The notes under the pieces: model-generated
What the model was told of the DNA's origin: nothing
Database searches by the model: none
Seen by the model: only the letters and a program-made list of their open reading frames with translations
Assembly: GCA_902784025.1 (NCBI GenBank)
Contig: CACZTF010000221.1
Span: 1 to 6,336 of the forward strand
Reading direction: 5' to 3'
DNA length: 6,336 bases
Source of the DNA: an uncultured Lachnospiraceae bacterium
GTDB lineage: Bacteria > Bacillota > Clostridia > Lachnospirales > Lachnospiraceae
Program-made: the position numbers and the translations under genes
Shown: piece after piece, positions 1 through 5,948 of the stretch
How positions within the stretch are numbered: the stretch's first letter is position 1
Layout of the letters: each line of letters opens with the position of its first letter

Positions 1-2270
1 CCCTTGTTTTTTCTTTTGTATGGATCGAACAGGTTCAGCCTTAAAGCATTCGTTACTACACAGACGCTGGAAAGACTCATGGCGGCTGCCGCAAACATAG
101 GATTAAGCGACCAGCCGAAGAGATGTACAAATACACCTGCAGCAAGAGGAATACCTATTACATTATAAATAAATGCCCAGAAAAGATTCTGACGTATATT
201 TCTTAATGTTGCCCTGCTTAATCGTATGGCTGCAGGAACATCAGAAAGAACGCTTTTCATAAGCACGACATCAGCTGCGTCTATAGCTACGTCGGTTCCT
301 GCTCCTATGGCAATGCCTATGTCAGCTCTTGTAAGGGCAGGTGCATCATTTATGCCATCGCCTACCATTGCGACCTTTCCCTTTTCCTGGAGTTTTTTAA
401 TAACTTCTTCTTTACCGTCAGGCAGCACTCCGGCAATGACTTCATCTACCCCTGCCTGGGCTCCTATAGCTTTTGCAGTGCGCTCGTTGTCTCCGGTAAG
501 CATTACGACTCTCATCCCCAGCATTCGCAGCTGCTCAACTGCCTCAGGACTGTCCTCTTTGATGACATCCGCAACAGCTATCATACCTGCAAGCTGTCCG
601 TTTTTTGCAAAAACAAGAGGTGTTTTTCCTGCATTTGCATATTCCTCGCATTTCCGGATAAAAGATTCATTTCCCGGGAGTATTTCTCCTATGTATTTCA
701 TACTTCCTCCGACAAGTTCGTCACCGCCGGAATACCCCTTCAGACCGTTGCCCGGAAGAGTTTTGAAATCTGTTATGTTTCCGGGGGTAAGATCCTTTTC
801 TGCGGCAAATGTATTCACAGCCTTTGCAAGGGGGTGCTCGGATCTGCTCTCAAGGGAATATGCGATCGTAAGGAGTTCATTTTCTGAAAAGCCTTCTGCA
901 GGGATAATATCCGTGACCACCGGTTCTCCCCTGGTGATAGTGCCTGTTTTATCAAGAGCGATGATATTTACTTTTCCGGCCTCTTCAAGTGAAACGGCAG
1001 TTTTAAATAATATTCCGTTTTTTGCTCCTTTGCCGTTGCCTACCATGATAGCAACCGGTGTGGCAAGTCCCAAAGCACAAGGACAGCTTATGACCAGTAC
1101 TGCAATGGCTCTGGCAAGGGAGTAGGAAAACTGTTTGCTCACTATGATCCAGACTAAAAAAGTAATAGCAGCTATGATGATCACCGTAGGAACAAAAACG
1201 CCGGAAACCCTGTCAGCTATCTTTGCTATAGGAGCCTTGGTCGCGGCAGCATCACTGACCATTTTTATGATATGGGAAAGGGTGGTATCTTCACCTACAC
1301 GGTCGGCACTGCATCGTATAAAACCGGAAGTGTTTATGGTGGCGGCGGAAACAGTATCACCGGCTTCCTTATCAACTGGAATGCTTTCTCCTGTCAGCGC
1401 AGATTCATTTACGGCAGACGACCCCTCAATGATGGTTCCGTCAGCAGGTATGCTCTCACCGGGACGTACAATAAATATGTCCCCCGGCTTAACCTGGTCT
1501 ACCGGTACTTGCACCTCTGTACCGTTTCTTTCTATCACTGCAGTTTTCGGAGCAAGTTTCATAAGGCTCTTAAGGGCATCAGTGGTTTTTCCCTTTGAGT
1601 GTGCTTCCAGCATTTTACCCAAAGTGATCAAAGTTAATATCATGGCGGCTGATTCGAAATAGAAATCCATCATATATTCCATGACAGCTTTATGGTCACC
1701 GGCAGCAGCAGCTCCGGTCATGGCAAAAAGCGCATACAGACTCCAGCCATATGCAGCGGCCGATCCTAATGCCACAAGGGTATCCATATTCGGAGATCTT
1801 TTAAAGAGGCTTTTAAAACCACTGATAAAAAATCTCTGGTTTATAACCATGATGACGGTAGTAAGCAGCAGTTCCACTATACCTATAGCCACATGATTTT
1901 TACCTAATATATCAGGAAGAGGCCATCCCCACATCATATATCCCATGGAAATATACATCAGAGGCAGCAAAAAGGCGACAGAGGCTATGAAACGTTTCAA
2001 CATGAAAGGGGTTTCTTTATCGGCAAAAGCATCGTCTGCATTCTCTTTTTCGGCAGCAGCAGCTTTTTTTTCTGTCTTTAAGGATGCCCCGTAACCGGCT
2101 TCTTCAACAGCCTTTATTATATCATCGGTAGAAACATCCCCCTCAACACCCATGGAATTTGTAAGAAGATTTACGGATACATCTGTTACTCCCGGGATTT
2201 TTTTTACGGCACGTTCAACTCTGCCTGAGCAGGCAGCACATGTCATGCCGGTAACATCATATTGCTCCAA
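1..2270 (-). CDS. copA: Cu+-exporting P1B-type ATPase CopA (3' end cut by window edge)
   Basis: This gene encodes a membrane pump that uses ATP to export Cu+ from the cytoplasm. Translating the minus strand from the TTG at 2268-2270 gives 756 open residues with no stop. The family's landmarks appear in order: one N-terminal heavy-metal-associated domain with GMTCAAC at residues 8-14 (metal-binding Cys11 and Cys14), a charged Ala/Glu/Asp linker, the first membrane segments from about residue 85, the actuator-domain TGES at 293-296, the CPC transport site at 396-398, the phosphorylation site DKTGT with Asp440, SEHP at 477-480, and GDGIND at 637-642. The last helices carry FIYN and MSLSSV (from Met731), the signature of Cu+ rather than Zn2+/Cd2+ pumps. 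CopA proteins with one such domain are usually about 740-760 residues, so only a few codons should be missing. No ATG or GTG lies in frame upstream before a stop, and AAAGGGGG sits 8 nt before the TTG. The gene is divergent from the thiol operon. Confidence 0.96.
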   Translation of the reverse strand, partial: MEQYDVTGMTCAACSGRVERAVKKIPGVTDVSVNLLTNSMGVEGDVSTDDIIKAVEEAGYGASLKTEKKAAAAEKENADDAFADKETPFMLKRFIASVAFLLPLMYISMGYMMWGWPLPDILGKNHVAIGIVELLLTTVIMVINQRFFISGFKSLFKRSPNMDTLVALGSAAAYGWSLYALFAMTGAAAAGDHKAVMEYMMDFYFESAAMILTLITLGKMLEAHSKGKTTDALKSLMKLAPKTAVIERNGTEVQVPVDQVKPGDIFIVRPGESIPADGTIIEGSSAVNESALTGESIPVDKEAGDTVSAATINTSGFIRCSADRVGEDTTLSHIIKMVSDAAATKAPIAKIADRVSGVFVPTVIIIAAITFLVWIIVSKQFSYSLARAIAVLVISCPCALGLATPVAIMVGNGKGAKNGILFKTAVSLEEAGKVNIIALDKTGTITRGEPVVTDIIPAEGFSENELLTIAYSLESRSEHPLAKAVNTFAAEKDLTPGNITDFKTLPGNGLKGYSGGDELVGGSMKYIGEILPGNESFIRKCEEYANAGKTPLVFAKNGQLAGMIAVADVIKEDSPEAVEQLRMLGMRVVMLTGDNERTAKAIGAQAGVDEVIAGVLPDGKEEVIKKLQEKGKVAMVGDGINDAPALTRADIGIAIGAGTDVAIDAADVVLMKSVLSDVPAAIRLSRATLRNIRQNLFWAFIYNVIGIPLAAGVFVHLFGWSLNPMFAAAAMSLSSVCVVTNALRLNLFDPYKRKNK

Positions 2271-2278
2271 TTTGTATT

Positions 2279-2286
2279 CCCCCTTT
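2279..2286 (-). promoter_or_regulatory. Ribosome binding site fixing the TTG start of copA
   Basis: Read on the minus strand this is AAAGGGGG, followed by 8 nt and then TTG. It decides the start. The nearest upstream ATG on that strand is out of frame and stops after five codons. The copA frame has no ATG or GTG between the TTG and the upstream in-frame TGA. Confidence 0.75.
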
Positions 2287-2322
2287 AAAGAATTAATATC
2301 ATCAAAAAATGTTGTTGATCAG

Positions 2323-2351
2323 ATTATATCACATATGTAAATCGGTATACT
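2323..2351 (-). promoter_or_regulatory. Predicted copA promoter
   Basis: A perfect -10 hexamer TATAAT lies on the minus strand at 2328-2323. At 17-bp spacing the -35 would be AGTATA (2351-2346), which is a poor match. A better hexamer, TTGTAT at 2357-2352, is 23 bp away, too far for a simple sigma-A promoter. A good -10 with a weak -35 fits a regulated promoter, and operator-like sequences overlap the spacer and -35. Confidence 0.5.
2330..2339. promoter_or_regulatory. Cop-box-like site in the copA promoter spacer
   Basis: CACATATGTA (TACATATGTG on the copA strand) matches the CopY/CopR copper-repressor box TACANNTGTA at all but one defined position. It lies one base upstream of the copA -10, where a repressor would block polymerase. 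The core ACATATGT is a common AT-rich palindrome, so the match could be chance, and no copY gene is in the window. Confidence 0.3.
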
Positions 2352-2379
2352 ATACAAATAGAGATGATTGTTTACCGAT
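2341..2379. repeat. Inverted repeat ATCGGTAWAC around the copA -35 region
   Basis: ATCGGTATAC at 2341-2350 recurs in inverted orientation as ATCGGTAAAC (minus strand, 2379-2370), with 9 of 10 bases identical and 19 bp between the copies. The left copy overlaps a second palindrome, GTATA-C-TATAC, at 2345-2355. The block covers the copA -35 and the DNA just upstream, so it is a candidate binding region for a transcription factor. Which regulator binds is unknown. Confidence 0.35.
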
Positions 2380-2413
2380 CGAATATTATAAACGTAAAAA
2401 AAGACGGGGGTTA

Positions 2414-2429
2414 AGTTGTTTAAACAACT
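2414..2429. promoter_or_regulatory. Perfect 16-bp palindrome, candidate operator of the thiol operon
   Basis: AGTTGTTTAAACAACT is a perfect palindrome with no spacer, the shape bound by homodimeric repressors such as MarR- or TetR-family proteins. It overlaps the predicted -35 of the rightward promoter. It has no loop-forming centre and no following T-run, so it is not a terminator. The cognate regulator cannot be named from this window. Confidence 0.5.
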
Positions 2430-2444
2430 CATTAGTGATAATAT
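2416..2444 (+). promoter_or_regulatory. Predicted promoter of the gamma-Glu-Cys ligase / ATP-grasp operon
   Basis: TTGTTT (2416-2421), a 17-bp spacer and TAATAT (2439-2444) form a plausible sigma-A promoter, helped by TG at 2436-2437, one base short of its -10. The alternative -10 GATAAT (2437-2442) is two bases away. The -35 lies inside the perfect palindrome. The predicted transcript would start about 40 nt before the first gene. Confidence 0.45.
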
Positions 2445-2473
2445 TTAAAGGTATGGATCTAAAAACCGGTAAA

Positions 2474-2481
2474 GGTGGGGG
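2474..2481 (+). promoter_or_regulatory. G-rich ribosome binding site of the ligase gene
   Basis: GGTGGGGG lies 10 nt before the ATG at 2492. It is an off-consensus, slightly distant Shine-Dalgarno compared with the AGGAG-type sites of the two downstream genes, but it supports this ATG as the start. Confidence 0.55.
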
Positions 2482-2491
2482 ATAAAACAGA

Positions 2492-3739
2492 ATGACATTA
2501 AAAAATACTGACCTCAAAAATCTGACGGATATATTTACGGAATACATACGGAACGGAATAAAAAAAACCGGAAAAACAGAAGAAAGAGATCTTGGAGTCG
2601 AACTAGAACATTTTGTTCTTTACGATGATACATCTGTCTCCGTACCTTACGGGGGACAAAACGGAGTTAAAGAAATAATAATAAAACTGATGGAATGCTA
2701 TCCTGAAGCGGAAGCGATCACCGGTGAGGATATTCTGGGGTTTATAACGCCGCAGTTTAATATTACGCTGGAGCCTGCCGCCCAGATAGAGATAAGTATA
2801 GTCCCGACACCGGATTTAGAAAAGATAGGAAGCATTTACAGTGATTTTAATGAAAAACTTACACAGATAATAAAACCTATGGGGATACATCTTTGTACTC
2901 TGGGATGTCAGCCTGTCAGTCATGTGGATGATCTTGAACTTATACCAAAGGGAAGATACCGTTTGATGGATGCGCATTTTAAAACCACAGGGACCGGAGG
3001 CCGGGAGATGATGAGAGGCACTGCTTCCACCCAGGTTTCCATAGACTATGTAAGTGAAGAAGACTTTAGCAGGAAGCTTCGGGCTGCCTATTTTTATACC
3101 CCCTTTTTCAAACTGATATCGGACAGAGTACGGATGTTTCAGAATGAGCCTGTTAAGACAAGACTGAAGAGAACGGATATCTGGAACCGCACTGATCCGT
3201 CAAGGTGCGGTGTTATTCCCGGTGTATTTAAAAAAGATTACGGTTTCATTGATTATGCGGAGTATCTTTGCAGTGTACCACTCATATTTCTTCCGGGAGA
3301 AAACGGAGAGAAATATACGGGATCTGCATGTGCTCCTGAGATTTTTAAAGACCGGAAGCCTGATAAAAAAGAACTGGAGCATGTCTTTTCCATGCCTTTC
3401 CCGGATGTTCGTGTAAAAAAATACCTTGAAATAAGGGGGGCAGATGCGATGCCTTTGCAGGGAGTACTTTCATTTTGTGCTCTTGTAAAAGGGCTTTTGT
3501 ACTCCGGGGAAGTGCTGGATCATGTGCAAAAGTTCATTTATGACAATGATCTTGACGGGGACGCTGTAAGGGAAACAGAAAACAGCCTTATGGAGGAAGG
3601 CTTCGACGGAAAGATATACGGTATGCCTGCAAGGGATTTTTCAGAAAAAGCAGTTAATATGTGTGAGAGAAATCTGAGTGATGAAGATAAGAGATATCTT
3701 CACGGTTGGGATCTTTATCAGGAGTTTTCTCCGGAATGA
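2492..3739 (+). CDS. Glutamate-cysteine ligase family protein (GCS2, plant/alphaproteobacterial GshA type)
   Basis: The 415-residue protein should join the gamma-carboxyl of glutamate to cysteine using ATP, the first step of glutathione-type thiol synthesis, in the cytoplasm. It has no signal peptide or membrane segment. Family blocks are visible in order: GVELEHF at 35-41 (metal-binding Glu residues), ITLEPAAQIEIS at 91-102, PKGRYRLM at 152-159, MMRGTASTQVSIDY at 173-186, RTDIWNRTDPSRCG at 227-240, IDYAEYLCSVPLIF at 253-266, and YLEIRGADA at 311-319. These correspond to the conserved blocks of plant-type GshA and the related EgtA, not to the E. coli GshA fold group or the long bifunctional GshF common in Gram-positives. 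Length is near the usual 400-460. The next gene, an ATP-grasp ligase, starts 51 nt downstream with no terminator between, so the two are probably co-transcribed. The family call is firm. The substrate is inferred: EgtA-like relatives also use Cys, and some GCS2 members use other amines. Confidence 0.85.
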   Translation: MTLKNTDLKNLTDIFTEYIRNGIKKTGKTEERDLGVELEHFVLYDDTSVSVPYGGQNGVKEIIIKLMECYPEAEAITGEDILGFITPQFNITLEPAAQIEISIVPTPDLEKIGSIYSDFNEKLTQIIKPMGIHLCTLGCQPVSHVDDLELIPKGRYRLMDAHFKTTGTGGREMMRGTASTQVSIDYVSEEDFSRKLRAAYFYTPFFKLISDRVRMFQNEPVKTRLKRTDIWNRTDPSRCGVIPGVFKKDYGFIDYAEYLCSVPLIFLPGENGEKYTGSACAPEIFKDRKPDKKELEHVFSMPFPDVRVKKYLEIRGADAMPLQGVLSFCALVKGLLYSGEVLDHVQKFIYDNDLDGDAVRETENSLMEEGFDGKIYGMPARDFSEKAVNMCERNLSDEDKRYLHGWDLYQEFSPE

Positions 3740-3777
3740 GTTTAAAGATAAATAAACCGCATCCAAACTTTGAAAAC

Positions 3778-3783
3778 AGAGGG
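3778..3783 (+). promoter_or_regulatory. Ribosome binding site choosing ATG 3791
   Basis: AGAGGG is 7 nt upstream of ATG 3791. An in-frame TTG at 3770 would add seven residues, but it lies before this site and has no purine-rich sequence at the right distance, so ATG 3791 is preferred. Confidence 0.7.
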
Positions 3784-3790
3784 AAAACAT

Positions 3791-5122
3791 ATGGACAAGA
3801 TATTCAGTATAAGAGAAGAGTACAGGAAATATATTAATGAACATCATGATGAGATGATCGATTCTGCTGAACTGATGCGTGATGATATTGAGCATTCTGC
3901 TCTTAATTTCAGAAATGAGATAAACGGCAAGCTTCTTTCTATACCAAGGCTTTATTCTGATGAAACCAAAAAACGTTTTGAGGAATTGGTTTCCGTAACT
4001 TACGGGATAATGGAAAAAGTGATACGGGAATATATGGAGAATGAGGATTATCGGTCTCTCTTTCCTTTTTCAGCAGCTGTTCAGGAGCTTATCTTGTATA
4101 ATAAGACTCCCGTATCCTATCTGCCTCTTGCAAGATTCGATATATTTTATCATGAGGATACCGGGGATTTTAAATTTTGCGAAATAAATGCTGATGGATC
4201 CAGCGGAATGAATGCGGACAGGCTTATGGCGGAAATGATGATACATAATCCGGCACACCAGGAAATGCTTTACAAATATGATATGTATTCCATGGAATTA
4301 TTCGATACATGGGTTCACGAGTTTATGAATATGTATGCGGAATTTTCACCGGGGAAGAAACCTAATGTCGCGATAGTGGATTTTTTGGACATGGGACGGG
4401 TGAGGGAATTCCAGGAATTTGTCAGACGTTTCCAAAGAAAGGGATTTAATTGTGAGATCTGCGATATAAGAAACTTTAAATATGAAAACGGCGTTCTTAT
4501 TTCAGGAACGGGACATCCTGTGGATGCTGTTTACAGAAGGGCTGTCACATCTGAGATAACAGACCGCATAGAAGAAGTTTTACCTTTCATTAATGCAGTG
4601 AAGGATGGAAAAGTATTTCTTGCAGGAGATTTTTGTACTCATATCATAGATAACAAATGGACTTTTTATATCCTGCATCATGAAAGAACAGCATTATTTT
4701 TAAATGATGAAGAGAAAGCTTTTATAAAAAAGCATATTCCGGGTACATTTCCTTTAAGCGGGAAGGGTATAGAAAAAGATACGGTGATCAAAAATAAAGA
4801 TTCCTACATCCTTAAACCCTGGGACGGTTATGCTGCTCATGGTGTGAAGGCCGGACTGGAATGTACACAGGAAGAGTGGGAAGCTTTTGTGTCGGATGTG
4901 TATGGCACTGATTATATTTGCCAGGAATTTGCCGAACAATATGATTCATATAATTCGGATTTTCTGTACGGAGACGGTGAGTGGAAAGATTATTCGCACA
5001 TGACAGGGTTATTTGTATATAACGGTAAGTTTTCCGGAGTTATAGCAAGATCTGCCCCGGCGGGCGGTATAATAGACTATTACAGGGATGAGCGCAGACA
5101 GCCTACTTTTTTTGTGAGATAG
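3791..5122 (+). CDS. ATP-grasp ligase, glutathionylspermidine-synthase-like (circularly permuted type)
   Basis: The 443-residue soluble protein has the features of an ATP-grasp carboxylate-amine ligase. RFDIFYHEDTG at 115-125 leads into FKFCEINADGSSG at 128-140, where Glu131 and Asn133 sit in the pattern used to bind Mg-ATP in glutathionylspermidine-synthase-like proteins. YILKPWDGYAAHGV at 339-352 is the glycine-rich ATP-binding loop with Lys342. CQEF at 377-380 is the likely hinge, and IARSAPAGGI at 418-427 resembles the C-terminal strand of circularly permuted ATP-grasp proteins. A less conserved central region (about 190-280) could be the pre-ATP-grasp or substrate domain. There is no amidase domain, unlike bifunctional E. 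coli Gss. It follows the gamma-Glu-Cys ligase by 51 nt, so it probably adds an amine such as glycine or a polyamine to gamma-Glu-Cys. The true second substrate is not visible. Alternatives are a peptide- or peptidoglycan-modifying ligase. No convincing terminator follows. Confidence 0.75.
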   Translation: MDKIFSIREEYRKYINEHHDEMIDSAELMRDDIEHSALNFRNEINGKLLSIPRLYSDETKKRFEELVSVTYGIMEKVIREYMENEDYRSLFPFSAAVQELILYNKTPVSYLPLARFDIFYHEDTGDFKFCEINADGSSGMNADRLMAEMMIHNPAHQEMLYKYDMYSMELFDTWVHEFMNMYAEFSPGKKPNVAIVDFLDMGRVREFQEFVRRFQRKGFNCEICDIRNFKYENGVLISGTGHPVDAVYRRAVTSEITDRIEEVLPFINAVKDGKVFLAGDFCTHIIDNKWTFYILHHERTALFLNDEEKAFIKKHIPGTFPLSGKGIEKDTVIKNKDSYILKPWDGYAAHGVKAGLECTQEEWEAFVSDVYGTDYICQEFAEQYDSYNSDFLYGDGEWKDYSHMTGLFVYNGKFSGVIARSAPAGGIIDYYRDERRQPTFFVR

Positions 5123-5147
5123 CAAAAAAGAAATTCCGGGGACAGGA

Positions 5148-5159
5148 GAAGTATCAGAT
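5148..5159 (+). repeat. Direct repeat GAAGTATCAGAT, copy 1
   Basis: This 12-base sequence recurs exactly at 5798-5809. Both copies lie upstream of a predicted promoter, about 40 bp before the lipoprotein -10 and about 60 bp before the degV -10. It could be a shared activator site or chance. Confidence 0.25.
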
Positions 5160-5176
5160 AAAATATCATATTTGTA

Positions 5177-5205
5177 TTGTATTAACAGTAAATAGGAATT
5201 ATAAT
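5177..5205 (+). promoter_or_regulatory. Predicted sigma-A promoter of the lipoprotein gene
   Basis: TTGTAT (5177-5182), a 17-bp spacer and a perfect TATAAT (5200-5205) precede the lipoprotein gene. The leader would be about 45 nt. Because the upstream operon ends at 5122, this gene is probably its own unit, although read-through is possible. Confidence 0.65.
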
Positions 5206-5255
5206 ATATATGTAACAAAGGATTGTTCATTATGATCTGAAAAAGGAGACGGACT

Positions 5256-5699
5256 ATGAAGAAGAAGATTATCATTATGGCAGCAGCACTCGGACTTGGT
5301 CTTACGGCGGCAGGCTGTGCGAGTCAGTCCGGTGGTACGGCTACTGAAACAACAACAGCAGCAGAAACAACTACAGCAGCAGAAACAACTACTGCAGCAG
5401 AAACAACAACAGCGGCAGAAACAACTACTGCATCAGAGACCACAACAGCATCTGCTACTACCACCGCAGCTGCATCAAATGCTGCCGAGATAACAGAGGC
5501 GAAGGCTAAAGAGATAGCACTTAAGGCAGCAGGTTTTGCCGAGAATGATGTTCAATTTACAAAAGTATCTCAGGATGTGGATGATGGCGTAAAAAAATTT
5601 GAGATAGAATTTGTTAAAGACAACAAAGAATACAGTTACGACATCAACCTGGAGACAGGTGATATAATTTCCCAGGAGATCGATGACGTAAACGACTGA
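5256..5699 (+). CDS. Small lipoprotein with Thr-rich repeat linker and PepSY domain
   Basis: The 147-residue protein is exported and probably lipid-anchored on the outer face of the membrane. It has a MKKK positive start, a hydrophobic core, and a lipobox-like TAAGC ending at Cys21; Ala rather than Leu at -3 is slightly unusual. Residues 31-72 are seven 6-residue repeats (four ETTTAA, two ETTTAS, one ATTTAA), an extended, possibly glycosylated spacer of the kind seen in Lachnospiraceae surface proteins. Residues 79-143 form one PepSY domain: the ITEAKAKEIALKAAGF helix, then strands with KFEIEFV and YSYDINLETGDII, the characteristic YxxxxxxxTGxI ending. PepSY domains are often inhibitory or protein-binding modules, sometimes for secreted proteases; the partner here is unknown. 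AAAAGGAG lies 7 nt before ATG 5256. It has its own promoter and terminator. Confidence 0.85.
   Translation: MKKKIIIMAAALGLGLTAAGCASQSGGTATETTTAAETTTAAETTTAAETTTAAETTTASETTTASATTTAAASNAAEITEAKAKEIALKAAGFAENDVQFTKVSQDVDDGVKKFEIEFVKDNKEYSYDINLETGDIISQEIDDVND
5346..5471 (+). repeat. Seven 18-bp in-frame tandem repeats
   Basis: The copies start at 5346, 5364, 5382, 5400, 5418, 5436 and 5454. The first four are near identical with third-base changes (ACA/ACT, GCA/GCG), and the last three drift further (GCA to TCA or TCT). Because the unit is a multiple of three, gain or loss of copies would change linker length without breaking the frame. Confidence 0.9.
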
Positions 5700-5721
5700 T
5701 GATAATACCGGTCAAGTGTTT

Positions 5722-5757
5722 AAAAGGCAGGAACTTTAAACGGAACCTGTCTTTTTT
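5722..5757 (+). terminator. Rho-independent terminator after the lipoprotein gene
   Basis: GGCAGG (5726-5731) pairs with CCTGTC (5746-5751) with one G-T wobble. The stem is extended by the A-run at 5722-5725 against the T-run, and six T residues follow at 5752-5757. It lies 23 nt past the stop codon. A competing pairing, GTTTAAA (5718-5724) with TTTAAAC (5735-5741), is possible. Confidence 0.75.
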
Positions 5758-5797
5758 ATTAAGCTGATGAGAAAAGAGCTTCGGGAATCTTAGTCAT

Positions 5798-5809
5798 GAA
5801 GTATCAGAT
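5798..5809 (+). repeat. Direct repeat GAAGTATCAGAT, copy 2
   Basis: This is an exact copy of the 12-base sequence at 5148-5159. Its last seven bases form part of the left arm of the inverted repeat at 5803-5825. Confidence 0.25.
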
Positions 5810-5825
5810 CCCTGTATGATCTGAT
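5803..5825. repeat. 8-bp inverted repeat upstream of the degV promoter
   Basis: ATCAGATC (5803-5810) and GATCTGAT (5818-5825) are perfect complements around the 7-base CCTGTAT. No T-run follows, so it is unlikely to be a terminator. Its position about 45 bp before the degV -10 suits a protein-binding site. Confidence 0.4.
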
Positions 5826-5868
5826 CCATCTAATGATAAAAAATCATATAGATTGTTTTTTTAGGATG

Positions 5869-5877
5869 TGATACAAT
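5869..5877 (+). promoter_or_regulatory. Predicted extended -10 promoter of the degV-family gene
   Basis: TG-A-TACAAT is a good extended -10 element. No -35 is convincing at normal spacing: TTGTTT (5853-5858) is only 13 bp away. The transcript would begin near 5884, giving a leader of about 65 nt. Confidence 0.5.
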
Positions 5878-5894
5878 TACTTTCAAGTAAAAAT

Positions 5895-5930
5895 CTTGAG
5901 AGTCATCTTTTTATAAAAGGATCTCTTAAG
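5895..5930 (+). promoter_or_regulatory. Stable leader hairpin before the degV ribosome binding site
   Basis: CTTGAGAG (5895-5902) pairs with CTCTTAAG (5923-5930), and ATCTTTT (5905-5911) pairs with AAAGGAT (5916-5922). This gives 15 pairs with a 2-base bulge, a TATA loop and two G-T wobbles. The stem ends 4 nt before AAAGGAG, the ribosome binding site. A smaller alternative, TCAAG (5883-5887) with CTTGA (5895-5899), would compete with it. Confidence 0.5.
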
Positions 5931-5948
5931 TTTCAAAGGAGATTAGAT

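Noticed and set aside
226..1662. Long plus-strand open frames (299 and 175 residues) opposite copA
   Set aside because: They lie fully antisense to a gene with every CopA motif, have Ser/Pro/Ala-rich composition typical of a reverse-frame shadow, and lack ribosome binding sites.
3770..3790. Upstream TTG start for the ATP-grasp gene
   Set aside because: The only good ribosome binding site (3778-3783) is downstream of this TTG and correctly placed for ATG 3791.
5106..5130. T7/A6 hairpin across the stop codon of the ATP-grasp gene as a terminator
   Set aside because: The stem is only A-T pairs and the T-run is on the 5' arm, with no U-tract after the stem, so it does not fit a rightward terminator.
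5296..5493. A 65-residue Gln-rich frame inside the lipoprotein gene
   Set aside because: It is the repeat array (CAGCAG-type) read in another frame and has no start signal of its own.
5767..5793. Eight-codon open frame between the terminator and degV as a leader peptide
   Set aside because: It has no ribosome binding site and lies upstream of the predicted degV transcription start.
5833..5847. Small ATGAT/ATCAT stem before the degV promoter
   Set aside because: Five A/T-rich pairs around an A-run are expected by chance in this AT-rich intergenic DNA.
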